Shown: positions 1 to 11,636 of the stretch, in pieces
How positions within the stretch are numbered: position 1 is the stretch's first letter
Layout: each line of letters starts with the position of its first letter
DNA from: Ascidia mentula
Taxonomy: Eukaryota > Chordata > Ascidiacea > Phlebobranchia > Ascidiidae
Direction: 5' to 3'
NCBI GenBank assembly: GCA_947561715.1
Contig: OX387197.1
Span: forward strand, 23,090,266-23,154,265
DNA length: 64,000 bases
The notes under the pieces: generated by a model
The model's input: only the letters and a program-made list of their open reading frames with translations
Told to the model about the DNA's origin: nothing
The model's database searches: none
Made by a program: the position numbers and the translations under genes

Positions 1-187
1 TATTATCACAACATACACCGGCTTTCATACACATATACATGGTTTAAAAATAATTTACAACGCGTTGCAAAAATAGAAAACAAATTTTTAAGTTGCATAA
101 AACGATATTTTTGACAAAACTATTAATTGAGCATCTTTTTTCATGCGCAATCTCAGTTAAATATCAACTACTATATATGGAAACATA

Positions 188-3100
188 TCAAACAGCAACA
201 ACAGTCGCATAATCAACTGGTTTGTTAAGATCAAAAGCATGTGTCCAGACATCTGAGGTTGGATCGTAAACTTCAACTGATGTCATTCTTTAAAACAAAC
301 ATGATACAGTTTCATGAATCAGACACACAACAAACACAGGCAAGTTTTTCCACAACCTTTTTATCAAGAAATAATTTTATAAGTTAACAAAAACAAACCA
401 ACGTACACCCGCAGACCCCTTCAACACTAAACCAAACCACAAATACAACCTTGTATAAAGCAAAGTGTTTTAAGTTTAATTTTAACAAACGCTTTATGCA
501 AGTTGTTAATCAAGTATAACATCGTATATCCCACTTGTCCCAGTTACTCAACATTTACATTTTCACATAAAACGGGAAACAGTGGACTATAGTGACGTCA
601 TAATAGTAATTCTCACCTCCTTCCACCCACAACATAAATCCTCCCATCAATAACACAAGCAGAGTGAAAGGAACGAGGATTTAGGAGAGGAGAAACATAT
701 TTCCATTTGTTGACTCTAGGTTCGTATTCTTCAACTGTTTGCAGGAAGTCACGATTACCTGCACCTCCTGTCAGATTTAAAGTAAAACTTTTTGTTGTTT
801 TTAGGTTAATACTTTATAGTTATATCTACCAGTTTATATGTTTAGGATTCTTTTCAGGATACTCCATTATATTCATCACATGATACATTCACCGATGACG
901 AATATGAATTTGTATTTTATAAATTTTACACAACAACAAAACTTACTGTTAATTTTATTGCTTAACTTTTCATCACTAACCAATTGCATAGATCTTCCCT
1001 TCAATTTCTTCACATGCTAAACCCCATCTTGCTTCAATGAGAGAAGCCATTCTTGTGGAGGTTCCAACACGAATATCACGGAATTCACATGATTGTAAGA
1101 ATTGCCCGCCATCATGTCCGCCCACAGAAAACAAAACAACTGAAGAAATTTACAAATCGCGTGTTAATATTTATTGTGACGTCATATTACGATTATGTTG
1201 TAACGTTACGTAACAAGCCATGAGGTAAGCTCTGCGTTTCTTAACGTACAAATAAGCAATCAGCTTTAAATCGAGGTTTTAATTGAAAGTAATCAATATT
1301 ATGGTTGATATTCATGCAATAAAGAACTATCAAATAAAGATGGAATATTTCCTGCATTTCTGTTAAGTTTAAAGTCGGCGTTTCACAACATTTTTATGTC
1401 CAAGAGTGAATATTGTTGGGGTAAAAAGTTTAATTACTGAATACTGCCCTTCTGTCAAACTTTATTTTATTTACGTTTCTCAGCGTTTCGGCTGTTATGC
1501 AACAGCCTTCATGAGGATGTAAGAAATGTAAGTTTAACCAAGTGGACACATTTGAGGCACATAAACAAAAAAGGTTAAAAGAGCACCAAAGAGACGTGAA
1601 AAACCATGAAGATAAAACAGCTCTTTCTAAACATGCGGTGGAATTCACAACAGGTTTTTGAACGTCCGGCCGCTACCCTGCGTTCCTTAATATCGCACCC
1701 AAAAGACTGCATGCACGATAAGCTCGTCACGAGGGGTGTGGTTTATAGCATTCCCTATGGTGGTTGCAGCGGCATATACATTGGGGAAACTGGCAGTGCG
1801 CTGAGAACAAGGTTAAAAGAGCACCAAAGGGACGTAAACAACCAGGAGGGGAAATAGCTCTTTCTAAACAAGCGGCTGAAACAGGGCATGCGGTGGAATT
1901 CACAAGAACGATCATTTTGGAACGCGAGTCCGATAGGTACAAGAGGATGTTTTTGGAGTCAGTGAACATTAATACGCATGCGTCATCACTCAATGACAAC
2001 AAACAAACTCTATTTCCACCGGTGTACTGACACCTGCTAGAAAATTATGCCGATAGACATCCCGCACTCCAAAAACCGTTATAACCCGTGCGGTTTATGA
2101 TAAGCATACAGTGCAGGTGTGTTCGCCCTTTCTTATCGTTTTTTCACTTCTTCTTTCTTTCTTTCTTTCTTTCTTTTGTATCGTTTTTGTTTATGTGCAT
2201 CAAATGTGTCCACTTTGTTAAACTTACATTCTTACCTCCTGATGAAGGCTGTTGCATAACAGCCGAAACGTTTAGAAACGTAAATAAAATAAAGTTTGCC
2301 AGAAGGGCAGTATTCAGCAATAAAATATGCCTGGCAACATCAGTAACAATTTAAGTGGAAATAAAAATTATATGATTTTGGACTTGCTTAAAGCTGTACA
2401 ATTTATAAAAAGTTTAAATTTAAGAATTCAATGAAACTAGCAGAAGTTTCGAATTGAGTCAGCTGATTTATTAGTAAAAAATCGATTTCGCCTGAACTGG
2501 CATCCTCAGTTTCTGCAAATTCGAATTTGCAAATAAAACACAGAAAGCTATACGGTAAATAAATCCAAGAATAAAATTAATTAAAATAAAATATAATAAA
2601 ACTGCTAAAGTTAAAAAGCAAGAAACCCTGTACTGCTGCCTTCCCTATGCACTACACTGCAATGGAAGGCGTTCAGACTTCAGAGGCGCAAAGATAAGCC
2701 GAATGACGTGACACGCAACGCAACGCTACACCACCTGCAGCACGAACGTACGCCGTAAACACAACACATGAGGACAAGTTTAAATTTACTGATTACTTAA
2801 ATTTGTGGTTTCTGGGTATTTATGTCGTTGTTTTAGATGCATGTCAATTGTTTGGATCTTAATCCAGTAATGAGAATAATCTTCACAAAAATGAATCCAG
2901 ATACATTCTTACTGTCAATTAAAGCCATTCCATGTTCATATCTTGGTTGTAACATGTCGAAACCACTTCTCCATCTGTCTTCTTGTACAGAATAACACAA
3001 AGTTGATGAAAATGCTCCTTGGTTTCCAAGACCCCCCGTGAGATACAAGTCATCTAAATTTGTTTGTATTTTGTGGAAACAAGGTTTTCCATAAAAGTGA

Positions 3101-6100
3101 TAATTGTTGATAACAGAGGTATTCTTAATTATTTGTTGCATGTTTTTGAAAAGAATGTTGAAAATTTTGCTGTTTAAACCATTTGCAAATTAGTGTTAGT
3201 AATATATTAAAAAAGGTCAATTGTTTTTATCTAGTCAGGGCTGAATCCATAACATAATAAGAGTGATTTGGGTGCTAGTTAATAAGATAGTCATACACCA
3301 CACAAACGCACACTATTGGTGAACGAAAATCAATTTTTACAAAACACTTTTGTGTGTTGGCTATGAATTGTTGTGTGTGAGTTCACAAAACGTAATCCCC
3401 TGGTTTAATGATAAACAATTTCTGGAATAACAAGACCAACCTCCAACAGCAGCAGATGCAGCAGAACTTCTACCTTCCAACAAATCAGCAATTTTTACCC
3501 AGTTTTTACTTTCCTCCAAATTCAACATCTCACAACTTTGTGTTGGGCCATCTCCACCCATTACATAAACATTTTCACCAAATTTGGCTGAAGTTGAGTT
3601 CACTCTGTCTGTGATCATTTTCTAAACAAATTTGAATGATGATTAATAACACATTAAGACAAAGTGATTCACATATTTCACTAAATAACAGAAATATATA
3701 TCCTAAAACAATTAAAATACCCAGAAAAGATGAAAAACTCAAGGCTTTTGCTGGAACATATTTTGTTAAGACTGAGATGTTTACATGTTAACGCTTGCAT
3801 AGGGTATATTTGCATGAATTATTTTCCTGTGACAAAATTTAACCAAAAAACAAATCAGTGGCTTATACGGTAAAGATATTAGAACAGCAATGGTCTAAGT
3901 TGTGTTCATTTAGCTTGTGATATTTCCATTAAATTGTTAGAAATTTGTGACAAGTTTTGCACTAAATAATGGCTGTTACTTGTCATTTGCTGTTTTGCTA
4001 ACTTTACATCAAATTTTGTATTACTTGTACATACAAAGAGCATCAAGCAAAATACTTGATAGGAAAATAAGTTAAATGAGCAAAACCATATGACAGCAAG
4101 CAATGTACATACTGGGTAATGTTCATGTTGTTTTGTGGTAACATTCCATTTCACACAATCTCGTTTACAATTATTGCCACCAATGAGAAGAAATCCTGAC
4201 AAAAATATTTGCTTGCTATTGTTTTCGCTTGTGAAAAATATATTCTTATGGTATCAAAAGTTTTTTGATTCCGGCAAAGTTGTTACTTTGTAAATACCAA
4301 CATTGAATGTGGATGGTATTTGTGTTAAATTGACTACAGTTTAAGATTTAATTTAAAAAAATAACACATTTTGTGAATGTGGTTTTGCAGTGAAATCAGT
4401 TTTCAGAGCACATATTTCCAATATTAGTTGCCATTTGTAAATGTTAGGTGGGAAATGAAATGGGGCTTAAAGTTATGAAAGTACAAATGCTACAAGGGTG
4501 GTGTAAATATGGTGGATGTAACATATTGCTGTGAATGTGACATAAAATAAACAAATTTTGGTGTAAATATGATGAACGCAGTTAGTGTTCGAAACATTTA
4601 CTAATGAATAACAGCATTTTAGCTTTGGCTTTCATTTTCAAAGTTATAAACTCCAAATATTTTGCGCCCAAATAAACAAATCTTGCACCTTTTTTAACAG
4701 GAGTTGCTTTTCTACTTGTTCCTGTTTTTTTAAACTTCGTTGATAAAGCATCCATCACTGCATGACAACATTCAAAATTACTTCTCACAAGAGGCTGAAA
4801 AATAATAACATATTTCAGTTCATTGCTAGGGAATCAATTTAAACCAATTTACTTCATTTTTAACTGTGGTTGCAACAAACTGAGTGGAAATAGATGAAAG
4901 ATCAAGTTGTGAGAAAAGATTCACAAACAAATCCTCTCGGTGGGAAGGATTGAAATTGACCCATCGAACCATTCCAGTAAAAACAGCTTCTTCCATCTAA
5001 CAGTAAAAAATGTTTTAACCTCACAAAATTGAAACATGTCGAGCGACACTTCTTTGGCGTGGCACTAGTGAAACTTCAATGTCAATTTCAAATATTACTA
5101 CAACAACTTTGTGTTAACGCTTCTATTTTTGGAAAACATGTTTAACTTTATTAAGCATCATCAGTTATTATTCAAATAGAACTCATGATGCTTATGTACA
5201 CTATTTATTGTAAAGTTACAGTCTATGTTGTGTAAAATACATGTGGAATTATAACAACAATTATCACTGGAATACATTTCTAGCGCTGCAAGACTAAATA
5301 AGAACAAACAACATTTAGAACTGACGGCTGTGCATGGGGAAATGATGATGTGCTTACCCAACTTTTAAGCCCGACAACTTGCGTAGATAAACAAATAAAC
5401 TATATATATGTAAACAGGAAAAAAACATAAAGAAAATGAATCATAATTACCCCTTTGTCTTTCTGCTTGATGATTGCAGACACATCACCTACATCAAGTT
5501 GCATGAAATCATCATGTTGTACAACTGTTGCAATGTTATCAACAATCATTTGGTTTGTTTTCTTTTCCACATCAGTAAGATTGTATCGAGTAGCATAAGC
5601 TCTAAGCCTTAAACAGTTGTCGGTTGAAATCATTTCAAGGACGACTCGACAACAAAATGACTTCAACTCTGAAAGTGTGAATAAAACACAGTGTTGTCTG
5701 TCTCACTTCTTCATTAATTACAAATAATTTGTTTTGTCCCAGGTTTTTGGGTAAAAGTAGCACTCAGTACAAAGATATTAATATCCCTCTAGCATAGTGA
5801 CAATAGTTAAACACAAAAATATTTATTACACCTAATAATTGGGAAATTGTCGTGGTTGGCACAAATACAATGATATACATGTAGAATGTATATATTAGAA
5901 TAATCATTCTTAACACATTAACACCAGTGAAGATTAAAACTTGCAATGTTTACATACCTTCCATCTGTGTAAAATCAGCATCTTCCAACACTTCCAACAA
6001 ATTTTTCTCTGTTACTTCAATATCACCAGTGTAAATATAATCCAATACACTTTCAAGTCTTTTTGGTGGAATATTGTCAACCTTGATGAAATCGCTGTAT

Positions 6101-6954
6101 TTTTCACTCATCTAAAAGAAAACAAAGTTAACAAATCACAACAAACACAACACAATCTGATCTCAAGAACTACAGAAAAGTCACAACTTTATTGGTTCAG
6201 AAATATATACATCAGTGAAGTTTCTGCAAAGTCACAAGTATTCGTTGAGGGTTTACAATGGCTTCTCATTACTTCAGTGTTTTTTAGATAGTAACTCTTT
6301 TTCTGTTTTTTATAGAAAACGCATGTACGCATTTGCATGTACACATTTGCATGTACACATTGAATCTACACATGTATCTGTGCTCTCAAGTCGATGAATA
6401 TATACTTTATGATAGTACATGTTGTTTGAGATTCTTATAGCTGACTAGTTTTTGCCGCCAAGACAGTGAATATACTGTTAAACACAGGGACTGTTTAAGA
6501 TAAAAATACGGCACACTAACCAATAAATTTGAGTTACATAACAATATTGATATTATTGACAAAAAAACATCATTAATGTGACAATACAATACAAAATAAA
6601 TGTTACTGAAATGATTTGTTATTTGAAGATCATATCTTAACTATGTAATGACAGACAGGTGACAATTAAAAAAGGCAAAACTTAAGATTCATTAAATTTT
6701 TACATAACAAATACTTACCTCAACACCAAGTAAAGCATTAAAATAATCTGACATAGAACAAACAACAGCATCATGAATTGAATAGTTTTCTCCTTGGGAA
6801 CAAAGTGTTCTGTTGCAAAATCGTTTTGTTTCTTTTCTGTCACTAAAACATCAATAGTTTTACTTTAGTAAATCACCATAAATTAAACTTACTTGTTTAA
6901 AAAAGTCATCACTTTCTGATGATGCAAGTTTATTTCTTCTTGTGTTCGCTTCAT
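188..6954 (-). CDS. BTB-BACK-Kelch (kelch-like) protein, 12 exons, complete
   Basis: Twelve exons join in one frame to 540 codons plus stop: 6954-6893, 6842-6719, 6111-5958, 5668-5451, 4996-4853, 4794-4689, 4195-4113, 3621-3441, 3053-2913, 1139-981, 767-617, 287-188. The first three exons give a BTB domain (CSQGENYSIHDAVVCS, then LDYIYTGDIEV). Exons 4-6 give BACK (LEMISTDNCLRLRAYA). Exons 7-12 give six kelch blades, each with a GG pair (FLLIGGN, VYVMGGD, LYLTGGL, LFSVGGHDGG, IYAIGGAG, IYVVGGR). Family members usually act as substrate adaptors for Cullin-3 ubiquitin ligases, with BTB binding CUL3 and the propeller binding the substrate. That role is inferred here. The start is the first Met before the BTB fold; the N-terminus is short for the family. 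The intron between the third and fourth blades is enlarged to 1.8 kb by mobile elements. The substrate and exact orthologue are not recognised. Confidence 0.9.
1437..2317 (+). mobile_element. Penelope-like element fragment with GIY-YIG endonuclease end and inverted terminal arms
   Basis: An open frame around 1660-2028 encodes the C-terminal part of a Penelope-type protein. The GIY-YIG core is visible as YSIPYGGCSGIYIGETGSAL followed by RTRLKEHQRDV, then the usual trailing R..R....S.N..LN pattern. No reverse transcriptase is present, so the copy is truncated. The ends are inverted copies of one another (1437-1573 and 2182-2317, about 137 bp, diverged). Each contains GAAGGCTGTTGCATAACAGC and a hammerhead-like core. 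A second partial copy of the coding tail (about 1576-1655, matching 1810-1905) sits just inside the left arm, so the insertion is a composite. It lies antisense in a kelch intron. Confidence 0.75.
2239..2284 (+). ncRNA. Hammerhead-ribozyme-like motif in Penelope-like terminal arm
   Basis: The sequence holds a full hammerhead core: CTGATGA at 2239-2245, a strong stem II (GGCTGTT-GCAT-AACAGCC), GAAA at 2265-2268, then a short stem III (CGTTT/AAACG) followed by TA as a possible NUH cleavage site. Penelope-like elements are known to carry such ribozymes in their terminal repeats. The inverted left arm (1471-1516, minus sense) keeps stem II and GAAA but reads CTCATGA in the first box. Stem I is not clearly formed, so self-cleavage is uncertain. 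Confidence 0.6.
2465..2509 (-). ncRNA. Hammerhead-like short repeat (kelch intron copy)
   Basis: Read on the minus strand this gives AGAAACTGAGGATGCC, a loop, GGCGAAAT, a pairing A/T stretch, and an ATC at the expected cleavage position. It is one base off the CTGATGA box. It matches three other copies in the window (27401-27448, 27608-27653, 62513-62555). The 8-bp string AATTCGAA lies on both sides (about 2445 and 2520), which could be a target duplication of a roughly 65-bp insertion. Activity is unknown. Confidence 0.45.
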
Positions 6955-7220
6955 GATGGAGACAGAAAGGTTAACTGTCAGTGGATGAAATACCAATAAT
7001 TATTATAAGTTGTAGATATGTAATGTGTTTGCAAAACAAAATAGTTTAGTGTAATTGTTTGGTTTAATTCAGGAACAAACCTAATTTCCAGCGTTCAAGG
7101 TTTTAAATGTTAAAAATTACAGCAGTGCAACAAAACGTCGGCCATTCATTTGCAAACCTTTGGTTTGCAACTGCTTTCATTTTTTGCAGCATTTCTGTGA
7201 ACGAAACCAGAGACTACTAA

Positions 7221-8093
7221 GGGCCGTATTATAGAACAAGGCTTAAGTTTGGCTTGAGTCTTGCTTGTAAAATTGAGACTTAAGTGCGCTCGCTTATCAA
7301 CAGGCACACGGTAATATAAAAGGTTTCTTAAGTCTCACTGAAGTTTGCACTTTCAAGTCAGACTTGCGTGACGGTTTCGAATATTTTTTCGTATCGTCGA
7401 GTTATTACGTCATCGATAACTCAAATGCGCCACATAGCGTTGGCGTCGGCAGTTGTCTGCGCAACAAGGTCAAAGGTTTTGTTTACTGTTTTATTTTGCT
7501 AAATTGATGTAAATGTACACGCATAAGTAAATAACTTCTCGTATTTTGCCACAGTACAAACATGGATAGCAAAAAAATACTTGAAAATAAACACAACGAC
7601 TGCACTTCTTTAAACAAAAAAAGGAAGGCTTGGAAAAATTTGGCCACAGAGTGTAATAGTAACCCAAATGTCCAAAAGTTTGGTTGGAATCAACTTAAAA
7701 AGTGTTGGGCCAACTTAAAAGCCAGGTATGTAGGCTACTCCATTGATGCAAGGAAATATCTTGAGGTTTTCATATCTTTCACTTTTAGATCCAAAAAAGA
7801 CATTGCACATGAAAAAAGAGAGCGCAGGAAAACAGGGGGAGGTCCACCCCCAGCTGATACTCCGGAAATTTCCCAAAAAATTTATCAATTGATTCCTTCA
7901 CAATTTGACCCACTTGAAAATAATTTGCGCTTTGTTGCTACATCAGCTACGTCACAATGCTTTCCAACCGGGAAGCAGTAAACGCGCGGGAAAGTTTTCA
8001 AATTGGAAGTCACGTAACAAAAGGTTTACTTAGGAGCGAAAAGGTGTCACTCGGGTCAAACTCAAACTCAAGTCAGGTCTCCTAATACGGCCC
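7221..8093 (+). mobile_element. PIF/Harbinger-type DNA transposon encoding only a Myb-like protein
   Basis: The ends are terminal inverted repeats starting GGGCCGTATTA, perfect for 11 bp and then imperfect for about 30 more. They are flanked by the 3-bp target duplication TAA (7218-7220 and 8094-8096), the Harbinger hallmark. The 873-bp element contains one gene, a Myb/SANT-type DNA-binding protein, and no DDE transposase, so it would need a transposase supplied in trans. It lies about 270 bp upstream of the kelch start. Confidence 0.8.
7562..7981 (+). CDS. Myb/SANT-like DNA-binding protein of Harbinger element (2 exons)
   Basis: Exons 7562-7725 and 7789-7981 splice across a 63-bp GT-AG intron and give 118 residues. 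Reading through the intron also stays open, but splicing joins the conserved strings KCWANLKAR and SKKDIAHEKRERRKTGGGPP directly, as in the family. The tryptophan-spaced helices (KAWKNLA, FGWNQLKKCWANLK) and the TGGGP tail are typical of the Myb-like partner protein of Harbinger transposons and of the host MSANTD/NAIF1 group. In Harbinger systems this protein binds DNA and helps bring the transposase into the nucleus. It is inside the terminal repeats, so I read it as a transposon gene and not a host gene. Confidence 0.75.
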   Translation: MDSKKILENKHNDCTSLNKKRKAWKNLATECNSNPNVQKFGWNQLKKCWANLKARYVGYSIDARKYLEVFISFTFRSKKDIAHEKRERRKTGGGPPPADTPEISQKIYQLIPSQFDPLENNLRFVATSATSQCFPTGKQ

Positions 8094-8096
8094 TAA

Positions 8097-11000
8097 GTCT
8101 CTGACGAAACTAAATGATCTGAGATAGACACCAACTAAAGTTGCAATTGATGTTTCTCTACTGATATTGTCGAAAAAAAAAGATATTTTAAATCCGATTT
8201 ATGATACGTTGTGAAAGTTTAGAAAATTACAATACATTGGCCTACAACTCCACCAAGAAGAACCACCGGTACAAAAACGTAAATTGTGTTCGATCAACGT
8301 TTTGTCTATCACGAGGCCTTACTTCGACCAGGCACAGCAATTAAACCATGTACCACGCGATACATGGGAAATGCACATGAAAAGCGAGCTTATGCAACTG
8401 TGGAAGCAATAGGTGACGCTAAACTATACAGTCAGTCTCGGAGTCCGTAAACCCCACGTTGGCTAACATCGCTTGTAGCGAAACAAAGTAATGTTAAATG
8501 CGGGAAAATAAATACATGCTACTTGTCGTTGTTTGCCCTAAAAAGTGGCAGCAAAATGTTTCCGTAGGTGAATTTGTGTTGTGCAATTTCCCTTTCACGT
8601 TTAAAGTCTTTGCAACAAATCACATCCGTCTGTTTTGGCGACGCCGATGTACGAAACCCATATCACCAAACCCGGTTTGGAATCTCTTCAAACATTTCCA
8701 ACACAAAACGTTTGTATTGGCGACGACAAGTATCGAAGTTTTAGTAAGTGCTTTGTGGCGGACGCTGAATAGTTGGGAACCACGGACAATGACTTGTATC
8801 GTTGGTTAAAGTGTGTTATGCTATGATTAACAAGACATTTATCACGTTGAAAGTTTGGACCCAAATATTCAAACATTTTTACAGTTATTTTTTACAAATG
8901 CAACAAAGGGGGTTGTCGTGACATTCGCACAACCATCACAACAAACACCTGAGCAAAAATTTAATCAAGATAACGTGTGGAAACCAAACCCTTTCTTTGT
9001 GAAGTCGGTGAATATTTGTTGGTCAGGACTTTTGTTCTCTATGTCTACAATACGACAAAATGTAATTTATCTGGGCTTTATCACATTTTGCTCTGAAGTT
9101 GATCACGTGATATGCTTGCTCTTAGTTTTTGTTTTCATTGCGTTCCTTGTATTACCGAATAGTTCCTATTGATCGTAGATTTGTGCAAGAGGTAGGGCTA
9201 GGTAAAGTAAATATTTATTTAAATACTTCCTTGGAAACCTTTACGTATTACTTCGTCAGGTTTTGCAGAAAAGCCTTCATTTAGAACTACTTTTCCAAGT
9301 AAACGAAATAACAAACGCAATAACCCATGGCGTGCTTCAAAGGTATTTAATTCAAGCAATTGAAGCATTCGGTGAACAGACTTTTATTACCGATTATATT
9401 GTGTTTCTCACCTTTTTTGGTTACGTTCAAACGTACCAAACTTTGCGGCAATATATTCTCTCCACATTGTTCACTGCATTTGTGGTTTTGTTTTCGCATA
9501 ATAATTATTCAAATATGATAAAATATCCCACATTTTTGGAGGTGACATCAAAGATTGAAAATTGTCAAAAAAGTGACAGTAAGTCTGTCAGCCAGATGAT
9601 GGCCAATGTAAGTTGGAGGCAAAATATATATGAATCAATGAATGCAGCACCAAAATACCAACGTATACCAAACAATAATTAACCATAATAACTCTAACCT
9701 ATACAAACTCGCAATGTGTGCTGGGAACACGCACTTCGGTATACTGTTGCAGTCATATGCGGCCGCTCGTGACGACGGCATAATTGTCACGTACTACGAA
9801 CAAAATATAAACTTTTGCTGCCCAATGCGACTGACGGCAAATAAAGCCCGTGTCTTTTGTTTTGCACAGAACATGACGAAATCAATCGGTAACAAAGAGC
9901 TTCTGTTGTGTAGGGTAGCAAAAGTCGAGGAGGTGGTTATGTGTAACAATATACTTCTTTTGTTTCTGTCAGCTCGCGCCAGTCCCGTTCACAAAAGTTG
10001 GTCTTTCTTGTTATACCAGTCAGAGTTTCATGAAACTCGAAGTTAGATGCGAATCAGCACGTAGCGCGGTGGAGTGTCACAATTAGATTTGTAAAGTACA
10101 GAGAAGTAAAAACCTATCGTGTTTTTGTATGGGTGCACGTGTAATATCAAGGGTACGCAGAGTGATGGAAGCAGCCACTATTTTGTGGAATTATTTACAT
10201 CCCTTATTGCAATCCAGTTATGACTGTCATTGGTTAAATTAAAACGCTTATCACGTATAATGTTGCCAGGCAATATATAAATAAAAAGTTTCAATGAGAG
10301 CTGCAGACAGGTGTACACACTGTTTTGACCTGTAAGATCTTATCAGGGTGTCTATGTTGATTGATACCTAGTTTGGTACCCAACATATCGACGATTGACC
10401 GAAAGTTACTACAAAGTAAAATCTGCTAGCATGTGCCACAGTTACCAGCTGCACTCATAAGACCTTACAGGTCGAAACAGTGATGTGTACACCTGTATGC
10501 AGCTCTTATTGACTATTAAGGCTCTTTGGCGCATTTAAAAAAAAGTTTCAGTTGTGAAAAGTTTTGTTGACCAAACCGGGACTCGAACCCAGGCTAACCT
10601 TTGCTACGAATCCCGATCAGGTTGACTTCTTGTTTGGTTGGTGCGGGAAGACTTGACCGATGATGTTGGCAATCGTTGGTGTATGGGTTGAAGGCCATGA
10701 CCAATTAACCACCGCTATGATAAGTGTTTACAAAAAAACAATGACCTCTATCGAATCCAAACATGTCATATTATTGATGATAGCAAAGAAAAATCGTTTT
10801 TTTCGATAAGCTAATGGTGCCCACTTGCAATGCAGATATCACTTTTATTGCGTAAAGGATTTAGCAAAATCTTGGGTGATAAATTGTTTCTTCTGCTCAA
10901 ACGTGATGCCGCGGCCGCCCAAACGCCACAAAGAGGCGTGCTGCAGACAAACCCACCATGCCATGCCGCACAAATGGAATTCCATATTGTTAATGGTGTT

Positions 11001-11636
11001 TTTGCTGTTACCTTGCCAATATGAACAAAAGCGACCAACGTTCTCATGACAGAACAAAAGCATTAAGTTTCCATTCAATTATTTGAAGGACGTGTTGACC
11101 TGATCTGGTGCAGATGGAAACCACCCCAACCACGATAAGCTCATTGTCCACAACAATATGACTTTCGTAACTTTTGTGCCAAGAAAGGGATTTACCGCGT
11201 TGCACAAATATATACTTCGAATCGGCCGTTTGCTTTCAATAAGTTCGGATGTTTGGTCTTGTGGCATGTAACCTTTATAGCTCTTCACTGGAAAGAATCA
11301 GTACCTAGTTTTGATACTTTTAGCTGTTTTAACGATTATTGCCTTATGTCGGAATGTAGCCTCATAAAAGCCTAGGTTTAATTGATTTAAACACAAGGCA
11401 GATATTTCAAATTTTCAGAATAAACAAATACGAGCTGACTATTGGGAAAAGTGAGTTAGTTTCTTGGTATTATGAGTCCATGTAAATGTCTTTCTACCCA
11501 AAAGATACTAAGACACGAGCACCATTCGAATAAAATACTGAAAGCTATATTTGGTAAACCTTAAATTGTATTTAGCTGTCGTTTAGCTGAAACACGACGT
11601 TTAAAATTTGTAGGAATTTATTGTTGCACTTACGAA
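8097..11636. other. Intergenic region without a supported gene
   Basis: This 3.5-kb stretch separates the Harbinger copy from the first exon of the giant gene. It contains several open frames of 100-139 codons (for example 9263-9682 and 9642-10046) with no recognisable domain, signal or splice continuity. An inverted repeat lies at 10287-10513, a tRNA-like B box at 10570-10638 (minus sense), and a short GC-rich island near 10908-10975. The last few hundred bases presumably hold the promoter of the giant gene; no TATA-type signal was evident. Confidence 0.5.
10287..10513. repeat. Imperfect inverted repeat, possible MITE or SINE fragment
   Basis: The stretch at 10287-10350 reading GAGCTGCAGACAGGTGTACA and then CTGTTTTGACCTGTAAGATC returns inverted at 10449-10513 with a few differences; the arms are about 60 bp. 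The sequence beyond the right arm (TTGACTATTAAGGCTCTTTG, GCGCAT) resembles 36617-36662, so this is part of a dispersed repeat. No target duplication was identified. Confidence 0.5.

Noticed and set aside
2141-2177. A TTTC microsatellite as a regulatory tract
   Set aside because: It is a simple tandem repeat inside the Penelope-like fragment, with no sign of function.
7562-7981. A small host Myb/SANT gene
   Set aside because: It lies wholly inside terminal inverted repeats with a TAA target duplication, so it belongs to the transposon.
9263-10046. Two overlapping open frames of 139 and 134 codons as genes
   Set aside because: There is no domain, signal peptide or splice partner, and the composition is like random AT-rich DNA.
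10570-10638. A possible tRNA gene on the minus strand
   Set aside because: The B box, T-stem and an acceptor-like stem are present, but no A box, D arm or anticodon arm can be drawn. At best it is a tRNA-derived fossil.
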